Positions 1-5,292 of a stretch of 7,010 bases of DNA are shown here, piece by piece. Source of the DNA: an uncultured Gemmatimonadota bacterium (GTDB lineage: Bacteria; Gemmatimonadota; Gemmatimonadetes; Gemmatimonadales; GWC2-71-9); NCBI GenBank assembly GCA_913009915.1, contig CAJVYZ010000143.1, forward strand, positions 1 through 7,010, in the 5' to 3' direction. The first letter of the stretch is position 1. Each line of letters opens with the position of its first letter. Both the position numbers and the translations under genes were made by a program. The notes beneath the pieces were generated by a model. It was not told the DNA's origin. It did not search any database and saw only the letters and a program-made list of their open reading frames with translations.

Positions 1-2
1 AG

Positions 3-542
3 CTAGACGAACTTTTTGCCGAAGCAGATGACGGCGCGGCATATGCGAGAGCCTATGGCGATCATCTGGCACGTCTTTTGAGCCAGGTTGACCATGCACC
101 TATTGCCACATTTATCGATTGGCTGCTCGAGGCGCGCGAGAACGGCCAGCGTATATTCTTCGTCGGCAATGGCGGCAGCGCTTCGACGGCGTCGCATTTT
201 GCCAATGATCTGGCAATTGGCACGCGCACGCTGGACAAGCCCTTCAAGGCGGTCAGCCTGACCGACAATGTGGCAGTCATGAGCGCGGTCGCAAACGACT
301 TTGGATACGACGAGATTTTTGTGCAGCAGCTCGCCGGGCTGGTCGACGGCTTCGATCTGGCCTCGGCGCTGGAAATGAAAACCGCGCTCGATTCGCCCAT
401 GCCGGCCGCGCGCATCAGCTTCGCCGGCCCCGGCAAGACGCGCTCGGAACTGGCCCGCGCGGTCGCCGCCGGGGTCACATGCGACCCCACCCGGGCGATC
501 GACTCTGAACGAGTCGTCGGCCGGCCAGTCGCCAGCCAGTAG
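3..542 (+). CDS. SIS-domain sugar isomerase N-terminal half in a chimeric reading frame, 5' partial
   Basis: The frame is open through the left edge, so the start lies outside; the TTG at 78 is only an internal codon. Codons up to about 338 encode a SIS (sugar isomerase) fold of the GmhA phosphoheptose isomerase kind. The phosphosugar-binding loop [19 protein letters not shown] lies at about 155-211 and the second strand [28 protein letters not shown] follows it. GmhA-type enzymes convert sedoheptulose 7-phosphate to a heptose phosphate in the cytoplasm for surface polysaccharide; the substrate here is inferred. A normal protein has about 190 residues and a second half with STSG and catalytic His motifs. 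Here that half is missing: from about 339 the protein changes into an unrelated decarboxylase sequence and ends in an unrecognised tail at the TAG at 540-542. Confident for SIS, low for any function of the complete frame. Confidence 0.72.
   Translation, partial: LDELFAEADDGAAYARAYGDHLARLLSQVDHAPIATFIDWLLEARENGQRIFFVGNGGSASTASHFANDLAIGTRTLDKPFKAVSLTDNVAVMSAVANDFGYDEIFVQQLAGLVDGFDLASALEMKTALDSPMPAARISFAGPGKTRSELARAVAAGVTCDPTRAIDSERVVGRPVASQ
339..479 (+). pseudogene. Fragment of fold-type III PLP-dependent decarboxylase (LysA/ornithine decarboxylase-like)
   Basis: In frame with the SIS segment, these ~47 codons read [18 protein letters not shown], then ISFAGPGKT and [11 protein letters not shown]. 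This is the pattern found in the alanine-racemase-like barrel of diaminopimelate/ornithine-type decarboxylases, where GFDxAS..E and I.FAGPGKT...L..A...GV are family hallmarks. The wording is closest, from memory, to the decarboxylases associated with exosortase/PEP-CTERM polysaccharide loci, but that assignment is unverified. The PLP lysine strand before it and the specificity helix and C-terminal barrel after it are absent. After VT at 477-479 the expected continuation (a run like VNVES) is replaced by [13 protein letters not shown], which fits no decarboxylase. It is therefore a broken internal piece inserted by recombination or misassembly, not an active enzyme. Confidence 0.6.
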
Positions 543-742
543 GCCTTGCCGACGACGAGCGGGGCCGCTCGTCAAAGACGAATCCAGATTGGTCGTTTGA
601 TCTTGTTGCCCCGCGAGCAGGGGAACCCAGCTCTGCCCCTGCAAGTCTTGAGCAGGTTGGCATGGTCAGCTCGCCCATGAACGGCTTTAGCGTGGCGGCC
701 AGGAGCACGGCTGCACCGATGTCGGTCAAGCCGTGCGCTGCT
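480..742. other. Unassigned GC-rich stretch between two gene fragments, with short inverted repeats
   Basis: No reading frame here resembles a known protein. The frame from the left ends at 542, and the frame that reaches the PepA end is open from 662 but meaningless before about 743. Two inverted repeats are visible. CGACTC (500-505) pairs with GAGTCG (511-516) over a 5-base loop. GACGAGCGG (554-562) pairs with CCGCTCGTC (565-573) around a 2-base centre, so at least an 8-bp stem with a 4-base loop. Neither has a T-run, so they are not clear intrinsic terminators. Minus-strand frames run through the region but read as Arg/Pro/Gly-rich shadow. It may be intergenic DNA from a third locus. Confidence 0.45.
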
Positions 743-1069
743 CCGGTGGGCGAGGCGGTCTGGCCCATGCCGCTCGGCGAGCGCTACGACAAGGACATCA
801 ACTCCGACATCGCCGACATGAAGAACGTCGGCAAGAACCGCGAGGCGGGCTCGATCACCGCGGCCCAGTTCCTCAAGCGCTTCGTCGGCGACACGCCCTG
901 GGCGCATCTCGACATCGCCGGGGTCACCTGGTCGAAGTCGGCGACGGCGACCGTGCCCAAGGGCGGCACCGGCTTCGGCGTTCGTCTGCTCGACCGCTTC
1001 GTCGCCGACGTTTACGAGAAACGGACTGGCGAGAAGCACACCAGTGGGAAGCAAGCCGACGGGAAGTGA
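662..1069 (+). pseudogene. pepA: Leucyl aminopeptidase (PepA, M17 family) C-terminal fragment
   Basis: From about 743 the frame reads [53 protein letters not shown] and [14 protein letters not shown]. This is the C-terminal part of M17 leucyl aminopeptidases, dizinc cytoplasmic enzymes that cut N-terminal residues from peptides. Family members have about 480-500 residues. Only the last ~108 codons are here, and the metal-binding Lys/Asp/Glu residues (including the NTDAEGR motif) lie in the missing part, so this copy cannot be catalytic. The ATG at 662 opens the frame, but the first ~27 codons do not match PepA and are probably foreign. The natural stop TGA at 1067-1069 and the holC start 19 bases later are preserved, so the 3' end of the ancestral pepA-holC locus is intact. 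The identity of the fragment is firm; whether the truncation is biological is not. Confidence 0.82.
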
Positions 1070-1088
1070 GCCGGCGGCGGGAGACTCC

Positions 1089-1547
1089 ATGACCGACGTC
1101 CGCTTCTACCATCTCAAGGCGACGCCGCTCGACCGGGCGTTGCCGCGCCTGCTGGCCAAGGCTTACGAGGCCGGCTGGCGGGCGGTGGTGATGGCGGGCT
1201 CGCCCGAGCGCGTCGAGGCGCTCGACGCGGCGCTCTGGACCTTCGATCAGGGCTCCTTCCTGCCCCATGGCCGCGCCCGCGACGGCGCCCCCGAGAAGCA
1301 GCCGATCTACCTCGCCACCAAGGAGGAGAACCCGGCCGGGGCCAAGCTCCTGGTGCTGGTCGACGGGGTCGAGGTCGACCCGACGTTCCTCGCCGGCTTC
1401 GAGCGCTGCCTCGATATGTTCGACGGCAACGACCCGGAAGCGGTCGAGGCCGCCCGCGCCCGTTGGCGCCGGCTAAAGGACGCCGGCGGTCACGAGATCA
1501 CCTACTGGCGGCAGAACGAGCGCGGCGCTTGGGAAAAGGCGGGATAA
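1089..1547 (+). CDS. holC: DNA polymerase III subunit chi
   Basis: Complete gene of 152 residues (the E. coli chi has about 147). Chi belongs to the clamp-loader complex of the replicative polymerase; with psi it links the loader to SSB-coated lagging-strand DNA. The start at 1089 gives the typical opening MTDVRFYHLKATPLDRALP and is preceded by GGGAG a few bases upstream; an earlier in-frame start would overlap pepA. Family marks are LDAALWTFDQGSFLPHG (residues 45-61), QPIYL (71-75), the strand KLLVLVDG (86-93) and RCLDMFDG (106-113), followed by the C-terminal helix with ARARWRRLKDAG. It follows pepA after 19 bases, the usual alphaproteobacterial arrangement, and is probably co-transcribed with it. 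The last 6 codons are part of a tandem duplication noted separately. Confidence 0.93.
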   Translation: MTDVRFYHLKATPLDRALPRLLAKAYEAGWRAVVMAGSPERVEALDAALWTFDQGSFLPHGRARDGAPEKQPIYLATKEENPAGAKLLVLVDGVEVDPTFLAGFERCLDMFDGNDPEAVEAARARWRRLKDAGGHEITYWRQNERGAWEKAG

Positions 1548-1566
1548 CGGGAAAAGGCCGAGTAAC
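1531..1566 (+). repeat. 18-bp imperfect tandem duplication across the holC stop codon
   Basis: Unit 1 (1531-1548) and unit 2 (1549-1566) match at 15 of 18 positions, both starting GGGAAAAGGC and ending TAAC. The unit length is a multiple of three, so the second copy carries a second in-frame TAA (1563-1565) behind the true stop (1545-1547). It looks like a replication-slippage duplication of the 3' end of holC, giving a backup stop. Confidence 0.75.
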
Positions 1567-1599
1567 GCAGGCGTCGTCGTCTTATCGCGCGGCCCGCGT

Positions 1600-1680
1600 C
1601 CCCCCGGGAGAGAGCTCCCTCCCGGGGGGGTGGCGGTCCGGGGCATCGGCCTTCCGGGCGCGCTAGCGGCGCCGGGGAAG
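1600..1680. terminator. Two GC-rich hairpins between convergent holC and dctP
   Basis: The first hairpin has perfect 10-base arms, CCCCCCGGGA (1600-1609) and TCCCGGGGGG (1620-1629), with a 10-base loop; an alternative inner pairing is GGGAG (1606-1610) with CTCCC (1615-1619). The second spans 1651-1680, with CTTCC pairing GGAAG at the outside and GCGC pairs inside, separated by an internal loop. Neither is followed by a T-run on either strand, so a classical Rho-independent terminator is not shown. The placement between two converging transcripts suggests a bidirectional transcription barrier or mRNA 3'-end protection. Confidence 0.5.
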
Positions 1681-1699
1681 GCGTTCATGCCGGGCCGGG

Positions 1700-2767
1700 T
1701 CAACCATACCGGTATGGAGGACCGGCCTTCTGCATGGTCGCGGTGTAGTCCTTCAGGATTTTCACCACCCTGGCGGTCCGGGGGGTCTGCTCGGCGATTT
1801 CGTCCCAGAATTTGAACGCCTCGTCCTCGACCTTCTTCCACTCCTCGGTCGGGATCGAGGTGAGCTCAAGCTTGCTCCCCGTGGTGCGGTAGAAAGCCTC
1901 GCCCCACCAGTACCAATACTGCCTGTGGTAGTGCGAGCTATCCATTGTCACCTTGAACAAGGTCTTCAGGCGCTCGGGCAGCTCGTTCCAGCGGTCGGAG
2001 TTGGCGAAGTACGAGCCGATCCAGGCGCCGGAGATGTTGTTCGTCAGATAGTACTTGGTGACGTCCGCCCAGCCGACCGTGTAGTCCTCGGTGATGCCGG
2101 ACCAGGTGATGCCGTCCAACTCGCCAGTTTGAATGGCCACCTCGACATCCTCCCAGGGGAGGGTGACCGGAACGACGCCGAAGCGCCGTAGGAACCTGCC
2201 GGCGGTCGGGAAGGTGAACACCCGCAGGCCTTTGAGGTCCGCGACGCTGCGGATCGGCTTGACGGTGGCGAAGTTGCAGGGGTCCCAGGACCCGGCGCTA
2301 AGCCAAGTGACGCCGTCGATTTCGCCGTAGGCCTCCTCCCAGATCTCGTTCAGCCCGTACTGGTTGAACAGGACGGGGACATCCAGGCTGTAGCGCAACC
2401 CGAAGGGGAAATAGCCGCCGAATACGGACACATCCACGGGCGCCGCGATCGAATCGTCGTCGCTCTGGACCGCGTCGATGGTCCCTTTCTGCATCGCCCT
2501 GAAAAGCTCGCCCGTGGGCACGAGCTGATCGGAGGTGTACAGCTCGATCACCATCTCGCCGTTCGCCACTTTGTTGAACGCATCGATCGACGGCTTGATG
2601 ACGTTCTCGGCCAGGGCGGGGCCGGCATAGGTTTGAAGCCGCCACTTGATCGTGCCTTGCGCCTTCACATAAGGCGCGCTCAACGTCGTGGCCGCCACCG
2701 CGGAGGCGGTTGTCATACCCGCCGTCTTCAGGAATTCGCGCTTGTTCATTTTGGCGCGTTTGGTCAT
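1700..2767 (-). CDS. dctP: TRAP transporter substrate-binding protein, DctP family
   Basis: Complete, 355 residues. This is the periplasmic solute receptor of a tripartite ATP-independent transporter; it captures the ligand and delivers it to DctQM. Residues 1-36 form an export signal: basic MTKRAKMNKREFLK, a hydrophobic-neutral stretch and a likely cut after VKA36. NKREFLK resembles the Tat motif SRRxFLK but has Lys-Arg instead of Arg-Arg, so Tat export is uncertain. Family marks are VPTGELFRAMQKGTIDAV (83-100), LKGLRVFTFP (178-187) with Arg182 at the place of the carboxylate-binding arginine, and VEVAIQTGELDGITW (208-222). An aromatic cluster WYWWGEAFY (285-293) and W222 resemble the TakP-like (2-oxo acid/lactate) subgroup, so an organic acid is plausible but unproven. 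AGGGAGA at 2776-2782, 8 bases before the ATG at 2767, decides the start over the internal ATG six codons later. It is the last gene of the dctQMP operon. Confidence 0.93.
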   Translation of the reverse strand: MTKRAKMNKREFLKTAGMTTASAVAATTLSAPYVKAQGTIKWRLQTYAGPALAENVIKPSIDAFNKVANGEMVIELYTSDQLVPTGELFRAMQKGTIDAVQSDDDSIAAPVDVSVFGGYFPFGLRYSLDVPVLFNQYGLNEIWEEAYGEIDGVTWLSAGSWDPCNFATVKPIRSVADLKGLRVFTFPTAGRFLRRFGVVPVTLPWEDVEVAIQTGELDGITWSGITEDYTVGWADVTKYYLTNNISGAWIGSYFANSDRWNELPERLKTLFKVTMDSSHYHRQYWYWWGEAFYRTTGSKLELTSIPTEEWKKVEDEAFKFWDEIAEQTPRTARVVKILKDYTATMQKAGPPYRYG

Positions 2768-2925
2768 TTTTCAATTCTCCCTATTCTTGGTGCTTGGGCT
2801 CGATCCCAATCACATCATTGAACGTGAAGCTTCCCGAGTTGGGGAATTTCATCTTTCCATCGGTATTCCGACCCCCCTGATAATTACACGCCAGCCGCGA
2901 CGAAACCCGCCGCCTTTCGCCGATC
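2768..2925 (-). other. Intercistronic spacer between dctM and dctP
   Basis: The 158 bases contrast with the 4-base overlap of dctQ and dctM. Two small inverted repeats are present: TTCCC (2831-2835) with GGGAA (2842-2846), and TTGGG (2794-2798) with CCCAA (2805-2809), each a 5-bp stem with a 6-base loop. They are weak; they could stabilise or process the mRNA so that dctP is expressed more than the permease genes. No convincing promoter or small gene is seen. Confidence 0.4.
2776..2782 (-). promoter_or_regulatory. Ribosome binding site of dctP
   Basis: On the minus strand AGGGAGA lies 8 bases before the ATG at 2767. The alternative ATG at 2749, which would begin MNKREFLK, has no purine-rich site before it. 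The strong site is consistent with the binding protein being made in excess over the permease. Confidence 0.75.
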
Positions 2926-4248
2926 TCACCGCGTATAGTAGAGACTCGGCAACCATAGGGCTATTTGCGGGAACATCGTTACAAGGGCGAGACCCAGGAT
3001 CATCACCAACACGAAGGGGATGATCGAGTGGTAGATATCCGACAGCGTGATCTCCTTCGGCGCCATCGCCCTCATGAGAAACAGATTGTAGCCGAAGGGC
3101 GGCGTCATGTAGGCGATCTGGCAAGTGATCGTATAGAGCACGCCATACCAGATCGGATTGAACCCCAGCGAGACGATCAAGGGGACGTAAAGCGGGGCGA
3201 CGATGACGAGCATGGCCGTATCGTCCAGGAACATGCCCATCACGATGTAGGAAAGCTGCATCATGATCAGCACGCCCCAGGGGCTGAGGCCCCATTTGTC
3301 GAGAAAAAGGATCTCGATCGCGTGCACGGCGCCCAGACCGTCGAAGACGGCGCCGAAGCTGAGCGCCGCCAAAATGATCCACATGAACATGCAGCTAACG
3401 CTCAGGGACTTGCGGAGCGTATCTTCGAGCACCTGCCGGGTTAGCCGGCGCTTGGCGATGGCGGCGATGGTTGCCGCCGCCGCGCCGACCGCCGAGCTCT
3501 CGACCAGGCTGGTTATCCCCATCAGGAACAGCCCGGTCATGGAAAAGAAGATGATGAGCGGCAGGATCCCCGCCTTGAGCAGTCGGATCTTCTTGCCCCA
3601 GCTCATTTGCCGCTCTTCCAACGGCAACGGCGGCCCCAGCTCCGGCTGGATCTTGCACCGAATGACGATGTACGCCACGAACAGGGCCGCCAACAGGAGG
3701 CCGGGGAAAACGCCCGCCAGCCAGAGCTGGCCGACCGGCTGCCGAGCGATCATTCCATAGAGAACGAGAACCACGCTGGGCGGGACCATGATGCCCAGGG
3801 AACTGCCGGCCTGGATGACGCCGGTCACCATTCTCTTGTCGTAGTTCCGCTTGAGCATTTCGGGCAGGGCGATGCTCGCCCCGATCGCCATGCCGGCGAC
3901 GCTCAGCCCGTTCATGGCCGAGATCGCGACCATCAGGCCGATCGTCCCGATGGCCAGGCCGCCGTTGAGCGGTCCCGCCCGGACATGGAACATCCTGTAC
4001 AGGTCGCTCGCGATACCCGACTCGGAGAGCATGTAGCCCATGTAGATGAACAACGGCAGCGTCAGCAGCGGATACCAGTTCAACAGAACGAAGCTCGCGT
4101 TGAACGGCATCTCCGAGCCGCCTTCCCCCCACAGGAAGAATGCGAAGATGGCGGCGACGAACCCGATGGCCCCGAATACGCGTTGTCCCGTCAGGAGCAA
4201 GACGATCATCGAGGAGAACATGAGCAGGGCGATGAGACCATAGCTCAT
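2926..4248 (-). CDS. dctM: TRAP transporter large permease subunit, DctM family
   Basis: Complete, 440 residues, slightly above the usual ~430. It is the ion-coupled transport channel in the inner membrane, with about a dozen hydrophobic segments spread over the whole length. Family signatures are visible: LTLPLFIYMGYMLSESGIA (62-80), the repeat-1 motif MVAISAMNGLSVAGMAIGASIALPEM (106-131), AGSSLGIMVPPSVVLVLYG (147-165), and in repeat 2 GMFLDDTAMLVIVAPLYVP (338-356) and YMTPPFGYNLFLMRAM (380-395). In the first motif most members have GSSAA; here it reads SAMNG, a divergence near the ion/substrate site. The start ATG overlaps the dctQ stop as ATGA, with AGGGGAGAG about 9 bases before it inside dctQ, so the two are translationally coupled. 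Frames on the opposite strand across this gene are shadows. Confidence 0.95.
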   Translation of the reverse strand: MSYGLIALLMFSSMIVLLLTGQRVFGAIGFVAAIFAFFLWGEGGSEMPFNASFVLLNWYPLLTLPLFIYMGYMLSESGIASDLYRMFHVRAGPLNGGLAIGTIGLMVAISAMNGLSVAGMAIGASIALPEMLKRNYDKRMVTGVIQAGSSLGIMVPPSVVLVLYGMIARQPVGQLWLAGVFPGLLLAALFVAYIVIRCKIQPELGPPLPLEERQMSWGKKIRLLKAGILPLIIFFSMTGLFLMGITSLVESSAVGAAAATIAAIAKRRLTRQVLEDTLRKSLSVSCMFMWIILAALSFGAVFDGLGAVHAIEILFLDKWGLSPWGVLIMMQLSYIVMGMFLDDTAMLVIVAPLYVPLIVSLGFNPIWYGVLYTITCQIAYMTPPFGYNLFLMRAMAPKEITLSDIYHSIIPFVLVMILGLALVTMFPQIALWLPSLYYTR

Positions 4249-4757
4249 GTGATCGGCTCTCCCCTGGCCTTCGCCACGTCCTTGAAGAAGACGGCGATGG
4301 CCTGCAACAACATCAGCGCGATCCCGGTCGTCATGATGATCTTGATCGGCGCCAGGGGAGGCGCCCAGGCGGAATAGTTCTTTTGCCCGTAGGTCAGGGC
4401 GTATGTGGTGCTGGAAAGCCCGCCGAATAGGAGAAACCCGAGGTAGACGATAAGGAAGAAAACGGTAACCGCATCGACCGTGGCCCGCTTCCTTTCCGAC
4501 CAGCGGCTATAGAGAATATCCATTCTCACATGGCCGTGGACCTGCATGGAATAGCCGCCGCCAAGCAGGTAATAAGCGGCCATGGTGAATTGCGCCATTT
4601 CCACCACCCAATAAAGTGGAACGTTGAACACCGTTCTGGAAATGGTGGAGTATAATAAAATCCCCATCATCATAAAAATAAGATACATCGTTAATCTGCC
4701 GATTACACGATTTACGGTCTCCACATATATTACGTATGTTCTTATTGCTTTAGGCAT
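4245..4757 (-). CDS. dctQ: TRAP transporter small permease subunit, DctQ family
   Basis: Complete, 170 residues, four predicted membrane helices at about 22-42, 52-72, 95-116 and 137-159, the standard layout. It forms the membrane complex with DctM and docks the loaded DctP. Family marks are the amphipathic YWVVEMAQFTMAAYYLLGGGY (49-69), the cytoplasmic loop motif VHGHVRMDILYSRW (73-86) and the WAPPLAPIKIIMTTGIALMLLQ segment before helix 4. AGGGA at 4764-4768 lies 6 bases before the ATG at 4757. It is the first gene of the operon and overlaps dctM by 4 bases. The first ~45 codons are much richer in A and T (ATA, AGA, TTA and similar codons) than the rest of the gene and the two downstream genes. 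Confidence 0.92.
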   Translation of the reverse strand: MPKAIRTYVIYVETVNRVIGRLTMYLIFMMMGILLYSTISRTVFNVPLYWVVEMAQFTMAAYYLLGGGYSMQVHGHVRMDILYSRWSERKRATVDAVTVFFLIVYLGFLLFGGLSSTTYALTYGQKNYSAWAPPLAPIKIIMTTGIALMLLQAIAVFFKDVAKARGEPIT

Positions 4758-4772
4758 CCCGTTTCCCTGTTT

Positions 4773-4782
4773 AACAATTGTT
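4773..4782. promoter_or_regulatory. AACAATTGTT palindrome in the dctQ leader
   Basis: A perfect 10-base palindrome, extending to TTAACAATTGTTTA with one mismatch, sits just upstream of the dctQ Shine-Dalgarno sequence in an AT-rich stretch. It could be an operator or overlap the transcription start. No matching regulator gene is present, so this is inference from symmetry and position. Confidence 0.35.
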
Positions 4783-4813
4783 TATTCTGTGGCTCTAACC
4801 GTAGCGGACCGCG

Positions 4814-4829
4814 TGCGATCCGCATCGCA
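4814..4829. promoter_or_regulatory. Operator-like inverted repeat upstream of dctQMP
   Basis: TGCGAT (4814-4819) and ATCGCA (4824-4829) are perfect inverted arms separated by CCGC. A second, overlapping pair is GCGGA (4804-4808) and TCCGC (4819-4823). They lie 57-72 bases upstream of the dctQ start, a usual place for a repressor or activator site. TRAP operons are often controlled by GntR-, IclR- or LysR-type regulators, but none is encoded in the window. Confidence 0.4.
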
Positions 4830-4884
4830 TGGTATTCCCCCTTTCTCGGAAGCGTGAAGCATCCGAGCCAGGCAACGATCGGGG

Positions 4885-4920
4885 GGGCTATTGGCCTTCT
4901 GCTTTAAACCCAATAGGCCC
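4885..4920. repeat. Hairpin-forming inverted repeat in the gap upstream of dctQ
   Basis: CTATTGG (4888-4894) pairs with CCAATAG (4910-4916) over a 15-base loop; GGG (4885-4887) and CCC (4918-4920) extend the stem past a one-base bulge. No T-run follows on either strand. It could be a leader structure of the dctQ transcript, or the remains of a terminator from a gene no longer present. Confidence 0.4.
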
Positions 4921-5136
4921 GGCGACCGGGCATCATCGAAGAAATGTCGGCTCGATCCGCGTTGTTTGAAACGACTTACGCCTGCCCTGGAATAGCCGCA
5001 GCCACGCGGCTTGTATTAATTGTCACTATCCCCCGCGACATCCTGTCGTCGTCCCGCCTTTTCGTCAATCGCCGATCCAGGCGAGCGCGGATCATGAAGA
5101 TATGCGTCGCGCCGCAGCTTCGCCGATAATACCAAC
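4921..5136. other. Non-coding gap with no recognised feature
   Basis: Together with the flanking sites, the space between dctQ and the Met-rich gene is about 535 bases. In this middle part the only open frame of note (4944-5129, plus strand, 61 codons) has no Shine-Dalgarno sequence, no recognisable motif and an Arg-rich composition, and I do not call it a gene. No RNA gene, repeat array or clear promoter was found. Confidence 0.5.
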
Positions 5137-5236
5137 TGGCGGTTCCGCCACAAGAAGTTTGTAACGTCTCGTAACGCTGGGCGGAGTTGAAACCTTTCGT
5201 TACAAAACGCCCATTTTAAATCATCGAAATGTTACG
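5137..5236 (+). promoter_or_regulatory. Upstream regulatory cluster with GTAAC-N5-GTAAC tandem box
   Basis: GTAAC at 5161-5165 and at 5171-5175 are spaced by five bases, the arrangement bound by CpxR/OmpR-type response regulators (CpxR consensus GTAAA-N5-GTAAA). TTTGTAACG (5158-5166) recurs inverted as CGTTACAAA (5198-5206), and another inverted half-site GTTACG lies at 5231-5236. Upstream is the palindrome TGGCGG-TT-CCGCCA (5137-5150). A possible -35 is TTGAAA (5187-5192), with AT-rich sequence at 5212-5221 as a poor -10. The cluster ends about 55 bases before the Met-rich gene, so control of that gene by an envelope- or metal-sensing two-component system is a reasonable inference. Confidence 0.5.
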
Positions 5237-5292
5237 CCGCGATGATCAGATCACGGTCATCGAAACAGCGACAAACAGAATTGGTGAGAACG

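Noticed and set aside
3..542. A new bifunctional SIS-decarboxylase enzyme
   Set aside because: Both domains are incomplete and lack catalytic elements, and the frame ends in sequence matching neither family; a breakpoint explains it better.
1600..1629. A classical Rho-independent terminator
   Set aside because: The stem is strong but no T-run follows on either strand, so it is kept only as a possible transcription barrier.
2710..2767. A definite twin-arginine signal on DctP
   Set aside because: The motif is NKREFLK with Lys-Arg in place of Arg-Arg; general export is equally possible.
2849..3382. A 177-codon minus-strand frame overlapping the end of dctM
   Set aside because: Different frame of the same strand as dctM, Arg-rich, no family motif; a GC-rich shadow.
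3607..4377. A 256-codon plus-strand frame opposite dctM/dctQ
   Set aside because: Asp/Arg/His-rich with no motif, no ribosome binding site and fully antisense to two clearly conserved membrane proteins.
4944..5129. A small 61-codon plus-strand gene in the dctQ upstream gap
   Set aside because: No Shine-Dalgarno sequence, no motif and Arg-rich composition; indistinguishable from a chance frame.
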